DNA of 39,156 nt from assembly GCA_013349585.1 (NCBI GenBank), contig DUZG01000001.1, forward strand, positions 67,499-106,654, given 5' to 3'. The position numbers and the translations under genes are program-made. Within the stretch, counting starts at the first letter, position 1, and each line of letters opens with the position of its first letter. Positions 16,785 to 23,005 of the stretch are shown piece by piece. The notes under the pieces are model-generated. The model saw nothing but the letters and a program-made list of their open reading frames with translations, made no database searches and was not told the DNA's origin. The DNA comes from Nitrospinota bacterium (GTDB lineage: Bacteria > Nitrospinota > Nitrospinia > Nitrospinales > VA-1).

Positions 16785-17276
16785 ATGACCACCAGATTTG
16801 TGGATAATGGGGATGGTACAGTGACAGACACATTGACAAATTTGATGTGGATGAAGAACGATTCTTATCTTGATATGTTGAAGTTTGTCACTCACCCTGC
16901 GGCTGTTAAATACCTTAATAAGAAAAACGAAGAAGTCTTTGCCGGGAATGCGGACTGGCGGATGCCACTCAAACGAGAAGCGCACTCGCTTTATAATTTG
17001 GATAAAGACGTTCAAGATAAATATGAAATGACTATTCATATTGATCCCATTTTTACAGCAGGGTGTGGCTACGATACTTGGACCAGTCATGTGCGCGGTA
17101 AAATAACTGCGTATTGTTATTCTTTTAATAGCGGCACCGGCGGTCACAAGGAGTCGGCTGATACTTTGAATTCTAGTGTGCGGTTGGTTCGGGGTGAGTT
17201 TGATAATTCAAAAACCAAAATTACATTTGTCCCTGAGATCCGAGATAAAATTACTCAGGGCGGAGGCTGGAGATAG
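16785..17276 (+). CDS. DUF1566 protein without export signal (array member 2)
   Basis: This protein of about 163 residues is one DUF1566 domain with almost nothing added. The start FVDNGDGTVTDTLTNLMWMK is the family opening. FAGNADWRMPLKREAHSLY is the DWR-x-P core, MTIHIDPIF the next strand, and CGYDTWTSHVRG the Trp motif, ending in SSVRLVRG. There is no signal peptide or membrane segment, unlike most DUF1566 proteins. ATG 16785 is preferred over GTG 16779 because GAGG ends five bases before it. It starts soon after the strong terminator, so it needs its own promoter, which I could not identify. It differs from its neighbours by a short basic tail. Confidence 0.86.
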   Translation: MTTRFVDNGDGTVTDTLTNLMWMKNDSYLDMLKFVTHPAAVKYLNKKNEEVFAGNADWRMPLKREAHSLYNLDKDVQDKYEMTIHIDPIFTAGCGYDTWTSHVRGKITAYCYSFNSGTGGHKESADTLNSSVRLVRGEFDNSKTKITFVPEIRDKITQGGGWR

Positions 17277-17601
17277 TATCTCGTTGGCCGAATAAAAATA
17301 CCGATTAAGTCCAGTTGATATCTGAGAGACATGTTCAATTTATCAAGGAAATTCAGAGGGATTTCAGGACTCTCTAAATCTTGATTTGAGTTGAAAACAA
17401 GCATGTCGAGTGGTACTTTAGGTTCTTAAGTATATAGGGTTTATATAGATTCAAAGAGAGGTGACACTCTATCTCCTTGTCTCACTTGTTTGGCTTAGTG
17501 CTTATCCTGAATCCCACTTGTGGGGCGGGGTAAAAGCAAAGATTCTTTGGCTGGACGAGATGGCAGGGTGTTTTTATTGTTGTTTATTTTGAGGTGTGGA
17601 T
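17277..17601 (+). other. Gene-free gap within the array
   Basis: This stretch of 325 bases has no open frame with family signal and no clear hairpin terminator. AT-rich stretches such as AAGTATATAGGGTTTATATAG near 17430-17450 may carry a promoter for the next gene, but no clear -35/-10 pair is seen. Confidence 0.5.
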
Positions 17602-18039
17602 TTGGCACAACCTAATTGGATTAAAACCGACAAGGGAACCATTGAAGATCCCGATAACGATTTGATGTGGGCTGTAAAAGATTCGCGGCAGGAGTTGGGT
17701 AAATGGCTTAATTGGGATGAAGGAATGGCCTATGTCAAAGCGTGTAACGATCAAAATTATTTGGGTTACAACGATTGGCGACTTCCGAGTAAAAGCGAAG
17801 TACGTTCTATTTTTAAAAATCAGGATCCATACCGGGAAATATTTCTGAACTTACCTAAAAAACCAGCTCGCCGGGTTTCTAATTACCAGGCTGGCGGAGA
17901 AACCAGTGTGTGGACCTCAGAGACCCGCTATGATTCTTATGCATGGAAATGTTATTTTCCTGATTTAAAAGAAATCTGTGTCGACCAATCGGTTTCAACG
18001 ACCGGGACCTCGGTTCGAATGGTCCGCGACCTAGATTGA
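17602..18039 (+). CDS. DUF1566 protein, TTG start (array member 3)
   Basis: This protein of about 145 residues is a single, slightly divergent DUF1566 domain. The opening lacks the usual VDNGDGTVTD and reads IKTDKGTIEDPDNDLMWAVK. The core motifs KWLNWDEGMAYV, YNDWRLPSKSEVRSIF, SVWTSETRYDSYAW and TSVRMVRDLD are present. The HIDPIF strand is replaced by a Lys/Arg-rich loop (PKKPARRVSN). There is no export signal. TTG 17602 is chosen because GAGG lies seven bases before it, whereas GTG 17596 would be only one base from that site. The next DUF1566 gene begins 25 bases after its stop, in line with an operon. Confidence 0.84.
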   Translation: MAQPNWIKTDKGTIEDPDNDLMWAVKDSRQELGKWLNWDEGMAYVKACNDQNYLGYNDWRLPSKSEVRSIFKNQDPYREIFLNLPKKPARRVSNYQAGGETSVWTSETRYDSYAWKCYFPDLKEICVDQSVSTTGTSVRMVRDLD

Positions 18040-18064
18040 AAATTTTTTTAAGACGAGGTTAGAA

Positions 18065-18661
18065 ATGTCTGAAGAAGAAGAAAAAGAAGAAGGTCCTGAG
18101 CTTGTCGAAGATGAGCCTGAAACAGAATGGGTTGGTGCAGACGAATGGGGCGATGAAGAAGATGAGGGTGTCGCTCTAGTTGAAGAGGAAGTCCCCACTT
18201 ATGTTGACAATGGGGATGGCACTATCAGTGATACCCGGGCCAGCCTTTTGTGGAAAAAAGACGATTCTTTTAAAGAATTCGGTTATGGAATCAATTGGTT
18301 TGAGGCCCAGGATTATTGCGAAGAGTTGAATGAAAAAAAATTCGGAGGCTTTGATGATTGGAGGCTCCCCAGCGGAGAAGAAGCTAAAAGCCTTTTTTCT
18401 TTTACGCAATCCAATGCCGATAAAGATGGTGCAGAAACCCATGTTTCTGAATTATTCGAGCCAGGCGGCGGTCATAACACTTGGACCTACGAAGAAAAAC
18501 CGGACTACCAGCAGTATGCCCAGAAATTTAGCTTTATCACAGGCAATGATATGTGGGAGCATAAAGATGATGAGTATACTCATTGCCGGCCTACTCGTGA
18601 CGTAATTCAGGATGACTGGGAACCTGAGTGGCGAAAAGATACTAAAACGTTCGAACGATAA
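18065..18661 (+). CDS. DUF1566 protein with acidic leader (array member 4)
   Basis: This 198-residue protein has about 42 residues of acidic leader (MSEEEEKEEGPELVEDEPET, then more Glu and Asp) before a full DUF1566 domain: YVDNGDGTISDTRASLLWKK, then INWFEAQDYCEELN, FDDWRLPSGEEAKSLF, NTWTYEE and CRPTRDV. The Trp motif is TWTYE rather than TWTS. The leader is like that of the TPR protein at 14572, which hints that both are handled or bound in the same way. GAGG six bases before the ATG is a good ribosome site. There is no signal peptide. The glutaredoxin-like gene follows after 33 bases. Confidence 0.86.
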   Translation: MSEEEEKEEGPELVEDEPETEWVGADEWGDEEDEGVALVEEEVPTYVDNGDGTISDTRASLLWKKDDSFKEFGYGINWFEAQDYCEELNEKKFGGFDDWRLPSGEEAKSLFSFTQSNADKDGAETHVSELFEPGGGHNTWTYEEKPDYQQYAQKFSFITGNDMWEHKDDEYTHCRPTRDVIQDDWEPEWRKDTKTFER

Positions 18662-18694
18662 TATATTTTTGTCTATAGGAATGATTGGAGCATT

Positions 18695-18913
18695 GTGAGT
18701 CATTACATGATTTTTGGGAAAGACGATTGTCCCCATACGCAGAAGGCCGTATCGGATTTTAAAAAGCAGCACCGTTCGTTTATTTATATTAATGTTGATA
18801 AGGACCCGCATGGGTTAAAAAAACTGCTGGAGTACTCCAATGACCAACACATTGTTCCTGTCATAGTGAATGTCGATGAAGACAGTGTGGAGATAGGTTA
18901 TACCGGGGACTAG
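18695..18913 (+). CDS. Small monothiol glutaredoxin-like protein
   Basis: This 72-residue protein has a thioredoxin/glutaredoxin fold pattern: a first strand HYMIFGKDDCPHT with the active-site Cys12 in CPHT, a helix with QKAVSDFKKQ, a strand FIYINVDKD, and the cis-proline motif HIVPVIV (Pro55) before a last hairpin. The second cysteine of the usual CPYC site is a threonine, so it is monothiol. Such proteins bind Fe-S clusters, reduce mixed disulfides, or simply bind partners. The GTG start has TGGAGC before it. The gene is set between DUF1566 genes in the same direction, which is unusual. The domain call is fairly sure; the reaction is open. Confidence 0.8.
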   Translation: MSHYMIFGKDDCPHTQKAVSDFKKQHRSFIYINVDKDPHGLKKLLEYSNDQHIVPVIVNVDEDSVEIGYTGD

Positions 18914-18966
18914 CTTTATTTTTTTAATACTCAAAACCGGCTAAGCCCCGGTTAATGGAAACTATT

Positions 18967-19467
18967 ATGAATGAAAATTTACCGCAAAAAACAGAACAAC
19001 AGTTAGCGGAGAAAAAGGATGACAAGCCAAAAAGGTTTATCGAAAAAGGCCGCGATGTTGTATTTGATAGTAAGACCCGTGTCTACTGGTTAAAAAAGGA
19101 TTCTTGGCAGGATAAGGGAAAATTTTTCAACTGGCATGAAGCTATTACTTTTGCAGATAGAAAGAATATTCGAAGTATTGGAGGCTTCGATGACTGGCGA
19201 CTTCCGAATATTGACGAAGCGACTTCTTTATTTGACGAAAATTTTGAGGTTCTAGGTAAAGGCGGTGCGAATCTTCATTTGGATCCGATCTTTCCTGAAG
19301 GAGCTTTTAAGACAGGATGGATCGCTGGCGATACCTCAACAAGAAGACCTCGATTCGACTATAGCGAAGGCAAAGTAGTAAGTGTTGAAGAATATAGTTT
19401 TGGCTCTGTTCGGATATGTCGAAAAGATACGGTAATCAAAAAACAAATAGCGCCTCGAAGAAGGTAA
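18967..19467 (+). CDS. Divergent DUF1566 protein (array member 5)
   Basis: This protein of about 166 residues starts with a Lys/Gln/Glu-rich leader (NENLPQKTEQQLAEKKDDKP) and then a DUF1566 domain: FIEKGRDVVFDSKTRVYWLKK, SWQDKGKFFNWHEA, GFDDWRLPNIDEATSLFD, LHLDPIF and SVRICRK. It is the most divergent of the set. The opening DNGDGTVTD is lost, and the TWTS motif is changed to GWIAGD, so any ligand site there may differ or be lost. The tail is strongly basic (KKQIAPRRR), unlike the acidic members. ATG 18955 is an alternative start; neither has a good ribosome site. The next gene begins seven bases after its stop. Confidence 0.82.
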   Translation: MNENLPQKTEQQLAEKKDDKPKRFIEKGRDVVFDSKTRVYWLKKDSWQDKGKFFNWHEAITFADRKNIRSIGGFDDWRLPNIDEATSLFDENFEVLGKGGANLHLDPIFPEGAFKTGWIAGDTSTRRPRFDYSEGKVVSVEEYSFGSVRICRKDTVIKKQIAPRRR

Positions 19468-19474
19468 ACGGATA

Positions 19475-20359
19475 ATGACAGAATTGACAAAGCTACAATA
19501 CATTGATAACGGTGATGAAACTGTCACCGATGCCAAGCACGGCATTATGTGGATGAAAAGAGACACATGGTTGGAACTGGGACGACTAATCACTTGGCAC
19601 GATAGTCTGGAACTCTCGCGAAAAATGAATGAAGAAAAGTTTGCCGGATATGGCAATTGGCGTATCCCCTCTGCTTCGGAAGCCAAATACCTTTTCGATT
19701 CTGAAACCACCAATATGGATGTGGAAGGATGTGAGATTCATATTAACCCTGTCTTTCCGTCAGGATGTGGATTCTCAACATGGACAAGCCAGACTCGGGG
19801 GGCTAAGGCAGCCATGTCCCATGATTATCGCTCCGACTATGAATTCTGGCTAGCAAAGGAAAACGATGGTTTTCCCAGCGCAGTTCGGCTGGTTAGGGAT
19901 GATATGGCAGAGGATGAAGAAGACCCTGAATTCATCCGCATTGAGAGCCGCAAAGATGGAACGGTAGTGGATAATAAAACAGGGCTTATGTGGAAAGCCG
20001 GTGACTCTTACATCGACTTAGATAAGTGGGTGACCTGGGACGAGGCACAGTCTTATATGATGGAAATAAATAGAGTTAAGTTCGCCGGTCATAAGGATTG
20101 GAGAATGCCGACTCGGAAGGAAGCTCAGTCCATTTATGATCCCTCTAGTCCGATAACAGATAGCTATGGCGACACACTCTTTTTGCTAAAGGGATTTCCT
20201 TCGGGAGCCGGACAGACATCCTGGACAAAAACCATGCACAAGACTGATAAGGGATTTGCCATTCGGTTTCATTTTTACAATGGCGATTATAAATGGAACG
20301 CAATGGGTTTGAGAAGTCATGGTGTGCGTGCTGTTCGGACAATTAAAAAAGATTCCTGA
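19475..20359 (+). CDS. Two-domain DUF1566 protein (array member 6)
   Basis: This 294-residue protein carries two full DUF1566 domains in tandem, about residues 1-145 and 150-292. Domain 1 has YIDNGDETVTDAKHGIMWMK, TWHDSLELSRKMN, YGNWRIPSASEAKYLFD, CEIHINPVF, CGFSTWTSQTRG and SAVRLVRDD. Domain 2 has IESRKDGTVVDNKTGLMWKA, WVTWDEAQSYMMEIN, HKDWRMPTRKEAQSIYD, GQTSWTKTMH and HGVRAVRTI. The two are about as different from each other as from the single-domain paralogues, so the fusion is not very recent. There is no signal peptide. AAGAAGG lies upstream of the ATG. It is a natural gene-fusion proof that these domains can act side by side, and thus that separate array members may associate. Confidence 0.88.
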   Translation: MTELTKLQYIDNGDETVTDAKHGIMWMKRDTWLELGRLITWHDSLELSRKMNEEKFAGYGNWRIPSASEAKYLFDSETTNMDVEGCEIHINPVFPSGCGFSTWTSQTRGAKAAMSHDYRSDYEFWLAKENDGFPSAVRLVRDDMAEDEEDPEFIRIESRKDGTVVDNKTGLMWKAGDSYIDLDKWVTWDEAQSYMMEINRVKFAGHKDWRMPTRKEAQSIYDPSSPITDSYGDTLFLLKGFPSGAGQTSWTKTMHKTDKGFAIRFHFYNGDYKWNAMGLRSHGVRAVRTIKKDS

Positions 20360-20406
20360 GCTAATAGACAGGGACGTTAAGATTTCAGAAAAAAGGCAAC
20401 AGGCTT

Positions 20407-20868
20407 ATGAGTGAAGACGCTGCAATTATACCTGAAGCACGTTTTGTTGAAGGGGATAGTGACACCGTAATCGATTGTGCCAAACGGTTGGTTTGGCTCA
20501 AAAAAGATACCTGGCAGGTTACGGGAAAGTGGATGAGTCAGCTGCAGGTGAGAGAGTTTGCAGAAACTTTGAACCGAAAACGGTTTGCAGGTTTTTCAAA
20601 CTGGAGATTGCCGACAACAATTGAAGCAAAAAGCCTTTTCGATAAGAGTATGAAGAACTCCGACAATTCGGGGCAGACAATTTTCTTGTCAGATGTTTTT
20701 GCTTCGGGCTGTGGCTTTCTATGCTGGACCAGTGATATTAGACATAAAATACAAGGCGTCCGTTTGAGTTTTAAAAAAGGGGTCACGATGTATGATGATA
20801 TCTATCGCACCTCCAAGGGAACCTCACGGTTGGTTCGTGATATAGAAAAAAGTGAAGATTTAGCCTGA
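20407..20868 (+). CDS. DUF1566 protein (array member 7)
   Basis: This 153-residue protein is a single DUF1566 domain: FVEGDSDTVIDCAKRLVWLKK, TWQVTGKWMSQLQVREFAETLN, FAGFSNWRLPTTIEAKSLFD, IFLSDVF, CGFLCWTSDIRH and TSRLVRDI. Four cysteines (22, 100, 104 and a further site near WTS) are more than in its neighbours. There is no signal peptide, so they would be reduced in the cytoplasm. The ribosome site is poor (AGG only). Its start is 47 bases after the two-domain gene's stop, in the same direction. The function is not known. Confidence 0.85.
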   Translation: MSEDAAIIPEARFVEGDSDTVIDCAKRLVWLKKDTWQVTGKWMSQLQVREFAETLNRKRFAGFSNWRLPTTIEAKSLFDKSMKNSDNSGQTIFLSDVFASGCGFLCWTSDIRHKIQGVRLSFKKGVTMYDDIYRTSKGTSRLVRDIEKSEDLA

Positions 20869-20912
20869 ATATATTTGAATGTTGCAGGATTTGAAATTAA
20901 AAGGAGCAACAA

Positions 20913-21404
20913 TTGGAACTGGGAAAAAGGTTTGTCGATAATGGAAATGGTACCGTTACTGACTTGGAAACAAAGTTAATGTGGAAACAAACAGATTCGT
21001 TTCAAGATACCAGTAAGTGGAACAACTGGTTCAGAGCGCATGAGTATATTCAGGGTCTGGATCTTGATAAATTTGCAGGATACTCAGACTGGAGAATGCC
21101 AAACCTGGAAGAGGCGGAAGGCCTCCACGATGAGAATCACAGTATAAAGGATATGGATCGAATGGATATTTTCATCAGTCCAGCCTTTTCCCCAGGCGGG
21201 GGTTTTACATCGTGGACCTCAAATGAAATGCCACATGCAACAGCGGCTATTTATTATTATAGGTACGGTCATGCAAATTCGAATCATAAAGAAGATATCA
21301 CCAAAGATTCGGTTCGCGCAGTTCGCGATATAGAAGTGCGCGAAAAAGCAAAAGGGGTATTGAAAAAATATCCAGGCTTTTCTGATTCCCCGCTACCACG
21401 TTGA
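20913..21404 (+). CDS. DUF1566 protein, TTG start (array member 8)
   Basis: This 163-residue protein is a single DUF1566 domain close to the consensus: RFVDNGNGTVTDLETKLMWK, SKWNNWFRAHEYIQGLD, FAGYSDWRMPNLEEAEGLHD, DIFISPAFSPGGG, TSWTSNE and DSVRAVRDIEV. A short Lys/Pro-rich tail follows. Initiation is at TTG 20913 with AAGGAGC six bases before it. It is the last DUF1566 gene. After its stop the same strand continues with the SEC-C protein and a parvulin, which may belong to the same transcript. I see no clear terminator between them. Confidence 0.86.
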   Translation: MELGKRFVDNGNGTVTDLETKLMWKQTDSFQDTSKWNNWFRAHEYIQGLDLDKFAGYSDWRMPNLEEAEGLHDENHSIKDMDRMDIFISPAFSPGGGFTSWTSNEMPHATAAIYYYRYGHANSNHKEDITKDSVRAVRDIEVREKAKGVLKKYPGFSDSPLPR

Positions 21405-21471
21405 TTTAAATCCGGTAGTTGGGTTTTTTTGACGAATAATGATCTTGAATAATTAGTGAAGGGAACTTGTC

Positions 21472-22308
21472 ATCGAAAGTTATAGGGTAATTAACCAGCA
21501 AGAGAGTGAAAACTCGGTAGTTACCTACCGGTTTGAAGAAGAGGACTACAGGCACACTTATGTCCTCGAAGACTATTACCATACGAGTCCATTTTTCGAA
21601 TACAGTTATGTGGTGGTATATCTACGAGATAAGGATAACCTTGAAAACTCTTTTGCGTTTCAGTTAAATTTCAATAAAACATTCAATACACTTCCTGAAC
21701 ATCCTAAACTTACTGAAGTTCAAAGTCAGATTACCAAAGGTTTTGCAAAAAATGCTGCGGATGAATTGATCGTCCTATTCAAGCAAAGAGCGGTAGAAGC
21801 GAAAGCGTACGGAGAAAAGAACCCAATTAGCTATCTTGAATTTGAACCAGGACGGTATTTTAATTATATTGAATTGCTCCCGCGAAATAAGGAAATGCTA
21901 GATTTTAATTATGAAGATAATCAATATTTTGCTGAAGACTCCTACGATATTGATCCGCGCAATGATAATAAATGTTTGCAGTTGTCATTCTTTAAGTTTC
22001 AATTAGATAGCGCAGACCAGGCTCCTTTATTTTCTGCGACTTATTATTTCGACGAAGAAATGAGAGAAAAGGAAGATGCAAAGCTTACGGTAAAGAATAA
22101 TGATATGTTGATTGCGTTGAACCAAATTATTCCAGATTTAAATGATCGGTTGAAACATAGATATAAGAATGCAAAAAGGATGGGTCAGGAACTACTAACA
22201 AGTCAGGCTCCCGTCGAGATACAACAGGAAAAAGTAAAGCCTAACGAGCCTTGTCCATGCGGGTCGGGTAAGAAATATAAAAAATGTTGCGCCTTAATGT
22301 TAAATTGA
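21472..22308 (+). CDS. SEC-C zinc-motif protein with an apparently non-standard start
   Basis: The C-terminus NEPCPCGSGKKYKKCC is a SEC-C zinc-binding motif, as at the end of SecA and in many adaptor proteins. The upstream 230 residues, acidic and aromatic (DYYHTSPFFEYSY, FAFQLNFNKTFN), match no family I know. The first standard start in frame is GTG 21610. The frame carries a natural protein-like sequence back to a TGA at 21457, through VIESYRVINQQESE and VVTYRFEEEDYRHTY. AAGGGA at 21459-21464 lies eight bases before an ATC at 21472, so ATC initiation is possible. TTG 21467 is well placed too, but in another frame. Either a rare start codon, a frameshift near 21470, or a shorter protein from 21610 must be true. 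The end coordinates are firm. Confidence 0.72.
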   Translation: MESYRVINQQESENSVVTYRFEEEDYRHTYVLEDYYHTSPFFEYSYVVVYLRDKDNLENSFAFQLNFNKTFNTLPEHPKLTEVQSQITKGFAKNAADELIVLFKQRAVEAKAYGEKNPISYLEFEPGRYFNYIELLPRNKEMLDFNYEDNQYFAEDSYDIDPRNDNKCLQLSFFKFQLDSADQAPLFSATYYFDEEMREKEDAKLTVKNNDMLIALNQIIPDLNDRLKHRYKNAKRMGQELLTSQAPVEIQQEKVKPNEPCPCGSGKKYKKCCALMLN

Positions 22309-22356
22309 TTTTTTAATAAACGATATGGGATTTGTCCCATTTACTGGATAAAAATA

Positions 22357-22929
22357 ATGTCGAAAGAAAGAAAAGTTAAAAAAGTTCAAGCCCGGCATAT
22401 TCTTGTGGGTTCGAAAGAACTTGCTGAAGAATTGAAGGTGAAAATAGATGCAGGTGAAGAGTTTACCAAGTTGGCCGAAGAGCATAGTGAATGCCCTTCA
22501 AAAAAACGTGGTGGAGACTTGGGTTGGTTTGGTAAAGGCGCTATGGTTCGTCCCTTTGAAGTTGCGGCTTTCACAGCACAAGAGGGCGATGTTGTTGGAC
22601 CCGTCAACACAGAATTTGGTTGGCATCTAATCTATGTTTATGAAATTCAGGAAGATGTCGATGCGGATGCTGGACCTCCAACCGGGGATGAAGACGCCGA
22701 TGAAGATACTCTGCGCCTAGTTGCAGAAAATTATGCGCATGAGTTTATGATGCTGGGCTATACCAGTAAAAAGGTGCTGAGCCTTTTCACTAGTCCGCAT
22801 TTTAAATCAGCGAACACCGTTTATAATATTCTCGGCGTGAAAGTAATTAATGAGGTAATTGCACAGGTTTTCGGGCAAACAATTGAGAAGGTTGAGAGTC
22901 CGGAATCGAAAGAAGAGACTAAAAAATAA
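22357..22929 (+). CDS. Parvulin-type peptidyl-prolyl isomerase with C-terminal extension
   Basis: Residues 7-100 are a parvulin rotamase domain: VQARHILVGSKELAEELK, the ECPSKKRGGDLGWFGKG core, MVRPFEVAAF and TEFGWHLIYV. This resembles the cytoplasmic PpiC type, since no signal peptide or anchor is present. Parvulins speed cis/trans changes at X-Pro bonds during folding. After an acidic linker (DEDADEDTL) there is an unknown helical domain of about 70 residues (AENYAHEFMMLGYTSKKVL, VYNILGVKVINEVIAQVFG). The ribosome site is weak. It lies 48 bases after the SEC-C gene and closes the plus-strand run with a strong terminator. A chaperone role for the paralogue set upstream is possible but unproven. 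Confidence 0.87.
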   Translation: MSKERKVKKVQARHILVGSKELAEELKVKIDAGEEFTKLAEEHSECPSKKRGGDLGWFGKGAMVRPFEVAAFTAQEGDVVGPVNTEFGWHLIYVYEIQEDVDADAGPPTGDEDADEDTLRLVAENYAHEFMMLGYTSKKVLSLFTSPHFKSANTVYNILGVKVINEVIAQVFGQTIEKVESPESKEETKK

Positions 22930-22948
22930 TAAAATAAGAAGAGAAATT

Positions 22949-22990
22949 AAAAAAGCGTGGCTCCCTCGGAAGAGGAGGCCACGCTTTTTT
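22949..22990. terminator. Bidirectional terminator between the parvulin gene and serA
   Basis: AAAAAAGCGTGGC and GCCACGCTTTTTT form a 13-bp stem. The loop contains a small inner pair (CCTC/GAGG). The A run on one side and T run on the other let it end transcripts from both convergent genes. Confidence 0.93.
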
Positions 22991-23005
22991 AATGCGCTAT
23001 TTTGT

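Noticed and set aside
16398-17147. 249-codon minus-strand frame
   Set aside because: It covers the terminator at 16689 and two genes with strong family or signal-peptide evidence on the other strand.
18903-18953. Alternative hairpins (CCGGGG/CCCCGG or AACCGG/CCGGTT) between the glutaredoxin-like and next DUF1566 gene, possible attenuator
   Set aside because: The stems are only six pairs and no leader peptide or T run makes an attenuator convincing.
16785-21404. Possibility that the DUF1566 array is a CRISPR-like or diversity-generating cassette
   Set aside because: No short regular DNA repeats, no reverse transcriptase and no template/variable repeat pair are seen. The similarity is at protein level between diverged paralogues.
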